A model generated the notes under the pieces. It ran no database searches, was not told the DNA's origin, and worked only from the letters and a program-made list of their open reading frames with translations. A program made the position numbers and the translations under genes. From Haloquadratum sp. J07HQX50 (lineage in GTDB: Archaea; Halobacteriota; Halobacteria; Halobacteriales; Haloferacaceae), in NCBI GenBank assembly GCA_000416005.1, contig KE356563.1, positions 1,314,337 through 1,328,820 of the forward strand: a stretch of DNA of 14,484 bases, written 5' to 3'. Positions 1-7,006 of the stretch are shown here, in pieces (within the stretch, counting starts at the first letter, position 1; each line of letters opens with the position of its first letter).

Positions 1-1396
1 CTAGCTGATCACCTGAACTTAGCTGTTGGCGCAGGAGGCCGTTCCCTCCGTCTCGATCTATACCAATCACTTGTGTGCTTTCGCCAAAGCAGTCAGCTTC
101 GTGTATGTTTGATGTCGCCACCATCTCCGCAAGCGCGTCATGTTTTGTCGTTGAGCGAAAGTTGATGACCTCTGCGTATCGGGCAACACTCTGTTCAGCT
201 ATCTGGATGTAATATTGGGCTCGCTCTTCCTCATTTGTCCGATGCTCGCTCATGTGCTGCGATCGATACTGGCCTCGACTGCGGCGCGTCGCTTCGATGC
301 CATATGTTTCGAGGATAAGTTGGATTTGTATAGCAAGTGAGTCACTGTTGAGGCGAAGTTGCACTCTCGAAGGAGACCGTTTTGGAGAGCTAAGAGACGC
401 CTTCGCATCCATTAGCCCCTGTACAAACGCGTCAATGTTTGAGGCGTTTGTCAGGCGTGCGTCAAGTTCGCTCGTCTCTTGTGTAACTCCCAGTCCAAGA
501 TTCTCAAAGAATCGAAGAAATATCGGATTATCAATATGAATGGAGGAAGTTTCGCTATTCCGCATTGTAGCCTGAATCTCAACGTCGATGTCAAATCGTG
601 AATTAATAATCGTTGCTGCTCGCCTCAGCAGAGTTTCGTCAGCGGTGAAGATCCGGATTGATTTGGACTCATTCGCTGAGTTTTGAGAGGTGAACTCGCC
701 CTCAGCGAAAATGAGTCCAGTGAGATAGAGGAGTTCTGTATCGAAGTGACGTGGAATACGGATTTCATCACTTTCTGATGCCCTCGCTCGAGAGACTGTA
801 ACCTCTTCTCGGCTCTCGCCGAGTGTGCCCAGTATGTGATCGAGTTGCCCTACAGAAATGGTTCGGCACGCGAGTGCATTTTGAATGGTCTCCTCGCTGA
901 GGCCAAGAGATGCGGCCGCCTTCTGAGGTGTTTCAAACGCTTCTGTGAGTCGATCACGAAGATAAGCACCCGACTTCTCATCGAGTAGAAGTTCTGTTTC
1001 CTGACCAGTGTATTCAATAAAATCATCGATCGGTGGATCTGATCGCTCAATCCCACGATACTGTGGCGCTGCAATATGCTCTCCTGGTTCAACATGCTTG
1101 ACGGCCTTCCACTGTGTCTGGTCTTGACCGCGAACGAGCACGGGGGTATTTACTGATAGTTCGAGTTCCTTTCCTCGGGCTGTCTCAACTCGTCGGCACA
1201 GTTTCTCTGGCATACGCCAGATGTGCGAGCTTTGGGTCGATTCAATCGTCTGTGTCCCTTGATCAAGCGTGTATACCCCGCGTTCGTCGGTCGCTGATGT
1301 TTCGGCTGAAACAGGGTCTGGAAGCTTTTCTTCAACGAGATTTCGAATTCTGATAAATCCATCTTTTGTATGAATTCTGGTGTCGCCAGTCACACA
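1..1396 (-). mobile_element. MCM intein 2 with LAGLIDADG endonuclease domain (partial)
   Basis: Second intein of mcm, at least 465 residues, inserted after SSSAGL (from memory, the cdc21/MCM-b position). It starts CVTGDTRIHTKDG, so block A with Cys1 is intact. The block B region reads ELELSVNTPVLV: the usual TxxH is SxxT, and the normally conserved His is Thr (codon 1145-1147, about intein residue 84). A large insertion follows, with a helix-turn-helix-like stretch (KAAASLGLSEETIQNAL) and two LAGLIDADG-type motifs about 100 residues apart: LTGLIFAEG (698-724, acid = Glu, intein residue about 232) and VQGLMDAKA (398-424, Lys at the catalytic acidic position). Blocks F and G lie beyond the window edge, so splicing competence cannot be judged fully. 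The frame has no stop or frameshift. Confidence 0.9.
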
Positions 1397-3013
1397 CAGG
1401 CCTGCTGAAGAGCTTCCTTTTCCTGAGGTATAGACTGACCGGGGGGCAATATTGCGAATGTATTGCAACATCGCAGAATTATGTGAGACAATGTTATTCG
1501 TGATGTATGAGTGGGTCTGTGCAATTTCAAGATCGTATACCCATTCTTCAGCCGGGTCAACGGCTTCGATTGCTGTTATCTGCTCAACAGTAATCCCACC
1601 GTCACCGAGAGGTGGTTGAAGCGTTCTTGCACCAGTGTCTGTCTCAGTGCAGTCTATCTCTGTACTGACTACAGCCACTGATTGTCCAATCTCAAGATTG
1701 GCCGCGATGATAGCTGTCGGCGTCCCATCCCGAACCACAAAGAGTGGATGAGAGGGCGTCACAGTCAGCTGTGCTCCGCCTGTGGTCTGGATCTGGAACA
1801 TCTGCTCTGGAGCTTCACGTTTCCAGACACGCGTTGCCTGCTGCGTGGTAAACGACCCATCAGGTCGCATCGATGGGACTGCAATATTAACACGGTCCCA
1901 CACACCGTCATCGACGCGTTTTGGAGATTCCAAGTTCGTTTCAACTAATTCCCTAATCGGTGTCTCAGAGCCGTCTGCGAGAGAAACGAGAGTATCCCCA
2001 TCGACACACTTTCCTGTTCCAGGGTCACCGATCAGTAACATGTGGAGGTCGCCGCGGATTCGTGACCCATCTGGAAGATGCTTTGTCACTCCTGAAAACA
2101 ACTGCAAGATCATCGCTAATTTTTCATCTTCATATCCATAGATTGACGGAGCAACCGAGTCGACCATTTTTTCATAGATATTTTCATCGTTTGAGAGTTC
2201 GATAATATTGGCGATATCGTCGTCTGTGATCTGCATATCCTCGAACTCCTCATCCTCGATACTCAGTGAGACACCGTCCATGTAAAGATCGAAAATGGGT
2301 GTCTTTTCGTTTCTCTCAGTCTGTTGCTCAATATGTAATATCCCGTTGACGGTAACGTGATCACCAGCAGTCACTTGGCCGGTGATATCATCTTCAAGAT
2401 CAATATCGATACTTTGTGGAGTTTCTCCGCCACGGAGCCCCTCAGGACTCTCTTGAACGCGGATCTTCTGTGCATCGATAAACTCTGATTGGTCAAAATC
2501 GATATGGAATGGACCCTGTCGTTCACAGCCTTGACATTCATGTGGTTCTTGGAATCCGGTGTCTGCTTGTGAGATGTACGTCATTGTTCCACAGCGCTGA
2601 CATTCGAACGCCGCTTCAGTGATCTTCGGGCGAACATCAGTAGCCTTCCGCACGATTCCTTGGACCGCAATCAGTCGGCTAATGTGATCATCATGAACGC
2701 GAATCGAGCGGATATCGACAGTTGAAGGAAGGTTTTCCATCCGGACGTGAGCTCGTCCTAGCTTTACATCCGCTGGGAGGTCATAGAGTCGAAGGGCCTC
2801 CTCAGCGTATTCGGTCAGTTGATCAGGTTCACGGCGATAATCAGCGGCTAAATCCGCATCAAACGTGTAGAGGTCGTCATAATCGATGAATAGCGAGCGC
2901 TTCTCATTCGGATACCGTTGTGCAAGATTTCCAATCTCCTCGCGGTAGTAGCGCCGGAAGAATTCAATAAATTGCTTGGTGAGGTCGTGAGAATCCTGCG
3001 GTGCCTGTGCCAT
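1..3013 (-). CDS. mcm: MCM replicative DNA helicase precursor with two inteins (partial, 3' end outside window)
   Basis: ATP-dependent hexameric 3'-5' helicase that unwinds DNA at the replication fork. The frame is open from an ATG at 3013 (protein begins MAQAPQDSHD) to the window edge, so the C-terminal part is missing. The N-terminal region resembles archaeal MCM and has a four-cysteine zinc site, C138/C141 and C160/C163. The Walker A motif GDPGTGK (residues 329-335) is cut by intein 1 (residues 336-512). A 27-residue extein segment (513-539, ending SSSAGL) follows, and intein 2 starts at C540 and runs off the window. After splicing the P-loop reads GDPGTGK-S. Walker B and the arginine finger would lie beyond position 1. 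A TATA-like hexamer about 26 nt upstream of the ATG suggests a leaderless transcript. The upstream minus-strand gene ends 54 nt away, so read-through is also possible. Family assignment is very secure. Confidence 0.96.
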   Translation of the reverse strand, partial: MAQAPQDSHDLTKQFIEFFRRYYREEIGNLAQRYPNEKRSLFIDYDDLYTFDADLAADYRREPDQLTEYAEEALRLYDLPADVKLGRAHVRMENLPSTVDIRSIRVHDDHISRLIAVQGIVRKATDVRPKITEAAFECQRCGTMTYISQADTGFQEPHECQGCERQGPFHIDFDQSEFIDAQKIRVQESPEGLRGGETPQSIDIDLEDDITGQVTAGDHVTVNGILHIEQQTERNEKTPIFDLYMDGVSLSIEDEEFEDMQITDDDIANIIELSNDENIYEKMVDSVAPSIYGYEDEKLAMILQLFSGVTKHLPDGSRIRGDLHMLLIGDPGTGKCVDGDTLVSLADGSETPIRELVETNLESPKRVDDGVWDRVNIAVPSMRPDGSFTTQQATRVWKREAPEQMFQIQTTGGAQLTVTPSHPLFVVRDGTPTAIIAANLEIGQSVAVVSTEIDCTETDTGARTLQPPLGDGGITVEQITAIEAVDPAEEWVYDLEIAQTHSYITNNIVSHNSAMLQYIRNIAPRSVYTSGKGSSSAGLCVTGDTRIHTKDGFIRIRNLVEEKLPDPVSAETSATDERGVYTLDQGTQTIESTQSSHIWRMPEKLCRRVETARGKELELSVNTPVLVRGQDQTQWKAVKHVEPGEHIAAPQYRGIERSDPPIDDFIEYTGQETELLLDEKSGAYLRDRLTEAFETPQKAAASLGLSEETIQNALACRTISVGQLDHILGTLGESREEVTVSRARASESDEIRIPRHFDTELLYLTGLIFAEGEFTSQNSANESKSIRIFTADETLLRRAATIINSRFDIDVEIQATMRNSETSSIHIDNPIFLRFFENLGLGVTQETSELDARLTNASNIDAFVQGLMDAKASLSSPKRSPSRVQLRLNSDSLAIQIQLILETYGIEATRRSRGQYRSQHMSEHRTNEEERAQYYIQIAEQSVARYAEVINFRSTTKHDALAEMVATSNIHEADCFGESTQVIGIDRDGGNGLLRQQLSSGDQL
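1478..2008 (-). mobile_element. MCM intein 1 (mini-intein at Walker A)
   Basis: Protein-splicing element of 177 residues inserted in mcm directly after the P-loop lysine (GDPGTGK|C). It begins CVDGDTLVSLADG (block A, Cys1 nucleophile), has a block B TxxH motif in LTVTPSHPLF, a block F-like EWVYDLEIAQTHSY, and ends IVSHN|S (block G: penultimate His, terminal Asn, Ser as the +1 extein nucleophile). All canonical class 1 splicing residues are visible. There is no room for a LAGLIDADG endonuclease between blocks B and F, so this is a mini-intein that can probably splice but cannot home by itself. The site corresponds, from memory, to the cdc21/MCM-a position used in other archaea. Boundaries were set by codon: Cys codon 2006-2008, Asn codon 1478-1480. 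Confidence 0.93.
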
Positions 3014-3035
3014 CGAGAAAACTATGTTCCCCTCG

Positions 3036-3042
3036 AAATATG
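3036..3042 (-). promoter_or_regulatory. TATA-like box for mcm
   Basis: On the minus strand CATATTT lies at -29 to -23 relative to the mcm ATG (3013). That is the spacing expected for a leaderless haloarchaeal transcript starting at or near the A of the ATG. No Shine-Dalgarno sequence is evident. Position and composition only; A/T-rich heptamers also occur by chance. Confidence 0.35.
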
Positions 3043-3067
3043 AGTCTTCGCCACTGTCATGCGGCTG

Positions 3068-3694
3068 TTATAATGAGACGTTTGTCTCGATGTCTTCGGT
3101 CGCCTCACGAAGGCCATCCTCGCGTGCGTCTGCAGTTAACTGCTCTGAAAGCTCCGCATCGGTCAATAGCTGTCTGAATGTGTTGCGATATTGATGATTG
3201 ACGCGACGCGATTCGGACTCTGCTTTTCCAACACGGACTAGTCGTTCAATTGTGTCGAGATCACAGCCCACTGTATTAGCAATCGCTGATAATGAGTGAT
3301 CCGTTGACCGCTGGTAGGCCTCATTCGGCGAGAGCGGTCCGATCCGGTCAACATCAGCTATCAGGTGAAGATCTATGCGGGCTGTGCGTATGACAATAGC
3401 GTCCTCTGCGACCGATGGCCGGAATTGAGCGTCTTCGCTGATGCTCCACGCTGACCGACCTCCAACTGAATAAAATGTCTTTATTAATTCAACGTATCTC
3501 TCCTGAGAGAGAGAGCTTCGAAACGTGAACGTTGATTCCATTTCATCAACGATGTCACTCAGCGCAGCGTCAACATCGTCCGCTGCGGCTCTTTTGAGGA
3601 GCGTCCCACGATCAACAGCCTGTGACTCAGTCGTCTTCTTTGACCCAGTGGTTTCAATAAATAGGTCTCGAAGGTTGGCTGTTTTATTATCCAT
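3068..3694 (-). CDS. Unrecognised haloarchaeal protein with possible helix-turn-helix, upstream of mcm
   Basis: A 208-residue acidic protein, soluble by appearance, with no signal peptide or membrane segment. I do not recognise its family. The ATG at 3694 (MDNKTANLRD) is preferred over an in-frame TTG two codons upstream because a TATA-like TTTTAT lies 23-28 nt before it and the ATG is the stronger codon. The N-terminal 60 residues are polar and charged. A central part (about 65-120) mixes strand- and helix-like segments. Residues about 132-155 (SLSAIANTVGCDLDTIERLV) have the pattern of a helix-turn-helix, with a small residue and turn between two short helices. The C-terminus is helical and Glu-rich. 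The gene is transcribed towards mcm with a 54-nt gap and diverges from the biotin operon, so it could share regulation with either. DNA binding is an inference. Confidence 0.8.
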   Translation of the reverse strand: MDNKTANLRDLFIETTGSKKTTESQAVDRGTLLKRAAADDVDAALSDIVDEMESTFTFRSSLSQERYVELIKTFYSVGGRSAWSISEDAQFRPSVAEDAIVIRTARIDLHLIADVDRIGPLSPNEAYQRSTDHSLSAIANTVGCDLDTIERLVRVGKAESESRRVNHQYRNTFRQLLTDAELSEQLTADAREDGLREATEDIETNVSL

Positions 3695-3716
3695 AGACAA
3701 GGTAGCTTGACGAGAG

Positions 3717-3722
3717 ATAAAA
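3717..3722 (-). promoter_or_regulatory. TATA-like box of the gene upstream of mcm
   Basis: Minus-strand TTTTAT at -28 to -23 from the ATG at 3694, in the right place for a leaderless transcript. It lies between that start codon and the BirA-like inverted repeat at 3741-3770, about 19 nt from the repeat, so BirA binding could affect this promoter as well as the biotin operon. Confidence 0.45.
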
Positions 3723-3740
3723 CGGTTTGCCCAGAGACTG

Positions 3741-3770
3741 TGTAAACCAAATGCTTCTTGTAGGTTTACA
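3741..3770 (+). promoter_or_regulatory. BirA-type biotin operator upstream of bioY
   Basis: Perfect inverted repeat TGTAAACC (3741-3748), 14-nt spacer, GGTTTACA (3763-3770), ending 13 nt before the bioY ATG at 3784. The BirA consensus described for bacteria and archaea is TTGTAAACC-N14/15-GGTTTACAA. Here every position agrees except the outermost left base, which is G instead of T. By known biology, the biotin protein ligase/repressor BirA loaded with biotinyl-AMP would bind as a dimer and shut off the operon when biotin is plentiful. The downstream genes are a biotin transporter, exactly the expected target. The birA gene is not in this window. I see no clear separate TATA box for bioY; the promoter probably overlaps the operator. 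Confidence 0.88.
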
Positions 3771-3783
3771 AAAATCAGTGCAT

Positions 3784-4365
3784 ATGAAAACTCAGAGTGA
3801 GTCGGTTACCCTCGTTGGAGATGCAGTGACCACTAACCTTGCACGGGCGGCACTATTTGCTGCTCTCACTGGGGTATTCGCTTATGTGTCGTTTCCAAGC
3901 CCATTATCTCCTGTCCCAATTACACTACAGGTCATGGGCGTCTTTCTCGCTGGCGTCTATCTCGGACCAGTCTGGGGTGGGCTCTCGATGGCTGTATACC
4001 TCGGTGCTGGGGCAGTTGGTGCACCGATATTTAGTGGAGGAACAGCAGGTATCGGCCCACTGCTCGGATTCACTGGCGGCTACCTGTGGTCATATCCGTT
4101 CGCCGCAGCGCTGATTGGTTTTCTTGCACACGGGCCGTCGTCACTTTCGGACCCGCAAAAGCAGTCAACAGTGCGACTCATCGGGGCAATGGTTGCCGGC
4201 ACAGCACTTATTTACACACTCGGGACGATTGGATTTGCGATTGTTCAAAACGTGGGCCTCATCGATGCCTTCCTCGTCAGCGCGGTTGCGTTCATTCCGT
4301 TTGAGGCGATCAAAATGGCCGCCACGATTGGAATTGTGCGAAACGAGCACGCTGTTGCGAATTAG
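3784..4365 (+). CDS. bioY: BioY, biotin-binding S component of an ECF transporter
   Basis: Integral membrane protein of 193 residues that captures biotin and delivers it into the cell with the ECF energising module encoded next to it. The sequence is highly hydrophobic, with about six predicted membrane segments and the BioY signature: PVPITLQVMGVFLAG, then LGPVWGGLSMAVYLGAGAVG, then a Gly-rich loop (SGGTAGIGPLLGFTGGY). Start: the ATG at 3784 gives a short polar N-terminus (MKTQSESVTL). An upstream in-frame TTG at 3727 would place the BirA operator inside the gene and is rejected. The gene is first in the operon, 7 nt before the ATPase gene. Regulation is probably by BirA through the inverted repeat just upstream. 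Confidence 0.95.
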   Translation: MKTQSESVTLVGDAVTTNLARAALFAALTGVFAYVSFPSPLSPVPITLQVMGVFLAGVYLGPVWGGLSMAVYLGAGAVGAPIFSGGTAGIGPLLGFTGGYLWSYPFAAALIGFLAHGPSSLSDPQKQSTVRLIGAMVAGTALIYTLGTIGFAIVQNVGLIDAFLVSAVAFIPFEAIKMAATIGIVRNEHAVAN

Positions 4366-4372
4366 TACGGGA

Positions 4373-5083
4373 ATGATTCAAGTTGAAAACCTCACGCATC
4401 GCAAGGGCCAGACCACAGTTATTGATGGAATCTCACTCAAGATTGACGACGGAGAGTGGGTCGTAATAGCTGGGGCGAACGGGTCAGGCAAGACAACGCT
4501 CATCAAACATTTTAATGGACTCTTATCACCTGACCGAGGGGTTGTCCGTATTAACGACACCCCTGTGGAGGCAGACCTCCTGAATGCGCGAACCACCGTT
4601 GGGATGGTATTTCAACAGCCTCGTGACCAACTTGTTGCGGGAACAGTAGCAGCTGATGTCGCATTTGGCCCAGAAAACCTTGGACTGGAACGGAATGCGA
4701 TTGACACACGGGTTGAGCAAGCATTAGAGACCGTCGGCATGAGTAAGAAGGCACAACAGCGTGTTCATACGCTTTCTGGCGGTGAAGTGGCACGTGTTGC
4801 ACTCGCCGGTGTGCTGGCTATGCGTCCTGATCATCTCATTTGCGATGAGCCGTTTACTGGGCTTGATACGACATCTCGGCAAGCGGTATACGAACGCTTG
4901 TGTGAGATTTCTGCTTCAGGAACAAGTATTATTATTGTGACACATGATCTCCGTGAGGTTATTGCATCAGCCGACCGTCTTATGATACTGAGCGATGGGC
5001 AGGTCGGATTCAATGGAGCACCAACAGAGCTTCCAGCAGATGATGAGCAATTCAATATCTCTCTGCCTACCACACCAGATTGA
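4373..5083 (+). CDS. bioM: Energy-coupling factor ATPase EcfA (BioM-like) of the biotin transporter
   Basis: Cytoplasmic ABC ATPase of 236 residues that powers the ECF biotin transporter. All nucleotide-binding motifs are present: Walker A GANGSGKTT (residues 34-42), Q-loop at VFQQP (81-82), signature LSGGE (134-138), Walker B LICDEP with Glu159, a D-loop, and the switch His191 in VTHD. Start: the ATG at 4373 (MIQVENLTHR) opens directly into the first strand typical of ECF ATPases. The same frame stays open upstream but runs antisense-free through bioY in another frame and does not look like protein, so it is excluded. It begins 7 nt after bioY and ends 2 nt before ecfT. Only one ATPase gene is present, so it probably works as a homodimer, as in dedicated (group I) ECF systems such as bacterial BioMNY. 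Confidence 0.95.
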   Translation: MIQVENLTHRKGQTTVIDGISLKIDDGEWVVIAGANGSGKTTLIKHFNGLLSPDRGVVRINDTPVEADLLNARTTVGMVFQQPRDQLVAGTVAADVAFGPENLGLERNAIDTRVEQALETVGMSKKAQQRVHTLSGGEVARVALAGVLAMRPDHLICDEPFTGLDTTSRQAVYERLCEISASGTSIIIVTHDLREVIASADRLMILSDGQVGFNGAPTELPADDEQFNISLPTTPD

Positions 5084-5085
5084 GA

Positions 5086-5799
5086 ATGTTACAGTATACA
5101 CCTGGGTCAACGTTTGCTCATCGCGTTGACCCTCGTGGAAAGCTATTGGTTCAGATGAGTTTTGCATTTGCTTCGTTTTGTCGCACCACGCCGCGTGGTC
5201 TTGGCATACTGACTGTTGTCGCCGGTATCATACTCGCCAGCGGACGGTGTCGACCGGAAAGTATGTTACGCGGATATCTCCCTGCAATGCCATTTTTGAT
5301 TCTTGCACCGCTTGTCGCCGGGATTACTGGATGGCCCCCAACTGTCGAGTTTGAGGCTGTATATATTGCTGGACTCGCGAGTTATCGTATCGTTCTGATT
5401 CTATTCGTCTCGGGTGTCTATGTGGTGACAACACCGATACGTGATTCACGTGCAGCCGTGCAGTGGCTACTGCCAGGACGAGTGGGGAGTGCAGCAGGGA
5501 TTGCGATCGAGATGGTGTTTCGGTTCTTCCCACTACTCCGTGCAGACGTGACTCGACTCCGTGCTGCGACTGCGGCACGATTAGGAACGAGCAGGCCAGT
5601 ACGCGAACGAATGCAGCATTTGGGGGGTAAAACACTGAGATATGGTTTGCTGAGAGCTGACCGATTAAGTGAGGCACTGCAGGCACGGTGCCTGACGTGG
5701 AATCCGACACTACGAACGCTACAGCTCTCTCGTCACGATGTTCCAAGCATCATCTTGAGTGTGTTACTTGTATACTTTGGGCTTCAAGGAAGTCTTTGA
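5086..5799 (+). CDS. bioN: EcfT transmembrane coupling protein (BioN-like) of the biotin transporter
   Basis: Membrane protein of 237 residues linking the EcfA ATPases to BioY. It has hydrophobic segments at about 22-31, 39-52, 66-80, 92-116, 134-150 and 219-236, with a long helical cytoplasmic stretch at 150-205. That stretch contains the two coupling motifs that dock into the ATPases: RLRAATAARLG (157-167) and SEALQARCLTW (195-205). The second is usually Ala-Arg-Gly and here reads Ala-Arg-Cys. Start: the ATG at 5086 lies 2 nt after the EcfA stop. A TTG at 5080 would overlap the stop and is less likely. The initial HRVDPRGKL is typical of EcfT N-termini. Last gene of the operon; a convergent ferredoxin gene ends 85 nt downstream, and that gap holds no clear terminator. 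Confidence 0.93.
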   Translation: MLQYTPGSTFAHRVDPRGKLLVQMSFAFASFCRTTPRGLGILTVVAGIILASGRCRPESMLRGYLPAMPFLILAPLVAGITGWPPTVEFEAVYIAGLASYRIVLILFVSGVYVVTTPIRDSRAAVQWLLPGRVGSAAGIAIEMVFRFFPLLRADVTRLRAATAARLGTSRPVRERMQHLGGKTLRYGLLRADRLSEALQARCLTWNPTLRTLQLSRHDVPSIILSVLLVYFGLQGSL

Positions 5800-5884
5800 T
5801 TGTCGAAGTCTCGCGGCAAAGAAGATCTACGTTTGGGTATCAAGGGCGAAGATGTCGACCGTCTGGTATACCCGCCAAAAGCAA

Positions 5885-6229
<345 letters not shown>

Positions 6230-6952
6230 CTAAACCACGTCGGTACTGACCGTTGATATCGACTGTGGGGAGTGCTCAATTTCACCGAGGAAATTGTCGA
6301 ACAGTCGCTTGCTCTTGCACGCACGGCTATAATTTGCCTCGGTGATCTCGTTCAACACCTCTTGAACGTAGGCATCTGGCAATGATTTTCTTCGTGTGAT
6401 CACCTCGGCAGTTTGTCTGTCGTACTCGGGGTGGAACTGCACTCCCCAGGCGTTTCCATAGCGGAATGCATGAATACCATAGTCATTGTGTGCGAGCGTA
6501 ACGGCTCCATCTGGGAGATCAGTAACGACGTCAGAGTGACTCGTAAATGCCATGAACGAGTCTGGAATTCCTTCAAACAGCGGGTCAGTCGCTAGCTGAG
6601 TGATTTCGCGATAGCCCAGTTCATACTCACCCATATCTGAGACAGTGCCACCAATCGCGCTCGCGAGCACTTGATGTCCATAGCAGACCCCAAGAACAGG
6701 AAGTTGCTTCTGAATGGCCTCTGTGACATAGGTAATAAGCGTCTGTATCCACGGCTCGTCCCAGTAAACGGACGAACGTGAACCCGTAATAACGATCCCA
6801 TCAAACTCGACATGAGGTGGGGTGGTATTAGAAGTCACATCGTACTCAACGAGTTCAGCATCAAGCTCTCGTCGAAAGTTGCGTCGAGTGTTCGAATCCG
6901 CATGAGAGGCATCTAGCAGAGCAATTCGTGGTCGCGTGCGAGTAGATGGCAT
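6230..6952 (-). CDS. Class I glutamine amidotransferase domain protein (GMP synthase GATase-like)
   Basis: Cytoplasmic 240-residue protein with a single class I glutaminase fold. The catalytic triad is visible: nucleophile Cys90 in GVCYGHQ, then His174 and Glu176 in VQFHPEY. Also typical are GIVITGSRSSVYWDEPWI (oxyanion strand and loop) and the TSHSD segment. It lacks a synthetase domain, so ammonia would be passed to a separate partner, or glutamine-like amides or gamma-glutamyl compounds would be hydrolysed; the substrate cannot be named. Start: the ATG at 6952 (MPSTRTRPRI) leads straight into the first strand. An upstream in-frame codon at 6979 only adds a hydrophobic stub (MLACILYLI) and is rejected. 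The C-terminal tail (about 205-240) is polar and probably peripheral. It lies 24 nt upstream of the ferredoxin gene. Confidence 0.88.
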   Translation of the reverse strand: MPSTRTRPRIALLDASHADSNTRRNFRRELDAELVEYDVTSNTTPPHVEFDGIVITGSRSSVYWDEPWIQTLITYVTEAIQKQLPVLGVCYGHQVLASAIGGTVSDMGEYELGYREITQLATDPLFEGIPDSFMAFTSHSDVVTDLPDGAVTLAHNDYGIHAFRYGNAWGVQFHPEYDRQTAEVITRRKSLPDAYVQEVLNEITEANYSRACKSKRLFDNFLGEIEHSPQSISTVSTDVV

Positions 6953-7006
6953 TATCAGATACAATATGCATGCTAACAAGGACCTTACGCTGTCCGTGGC
7001 GAGAGC

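Noticed and set aside
3727..3783. Extended BioY start at an upstream TTG
   Set aside because: It would translate through the BirA-like operator and add a segment not seen in BioY proteins. The ATG at 3784 gives the normal N-terminus.
5865..5872. Palindrome GGTATACC in the gap between ecfT and the ferredoxin gene, considered as a terminator stem
   Set aside because: No loop and no T-run follows it on either strand. An 8-bp palindrome is easily expected by chance.
6890..6898. GTTCGAATC, resembling a tRNA T-arm
   Set aside because: No acceptor, D or anticodon stems can be assembled around it, and it lies inside the glutamine amidotransferase coding sequence.
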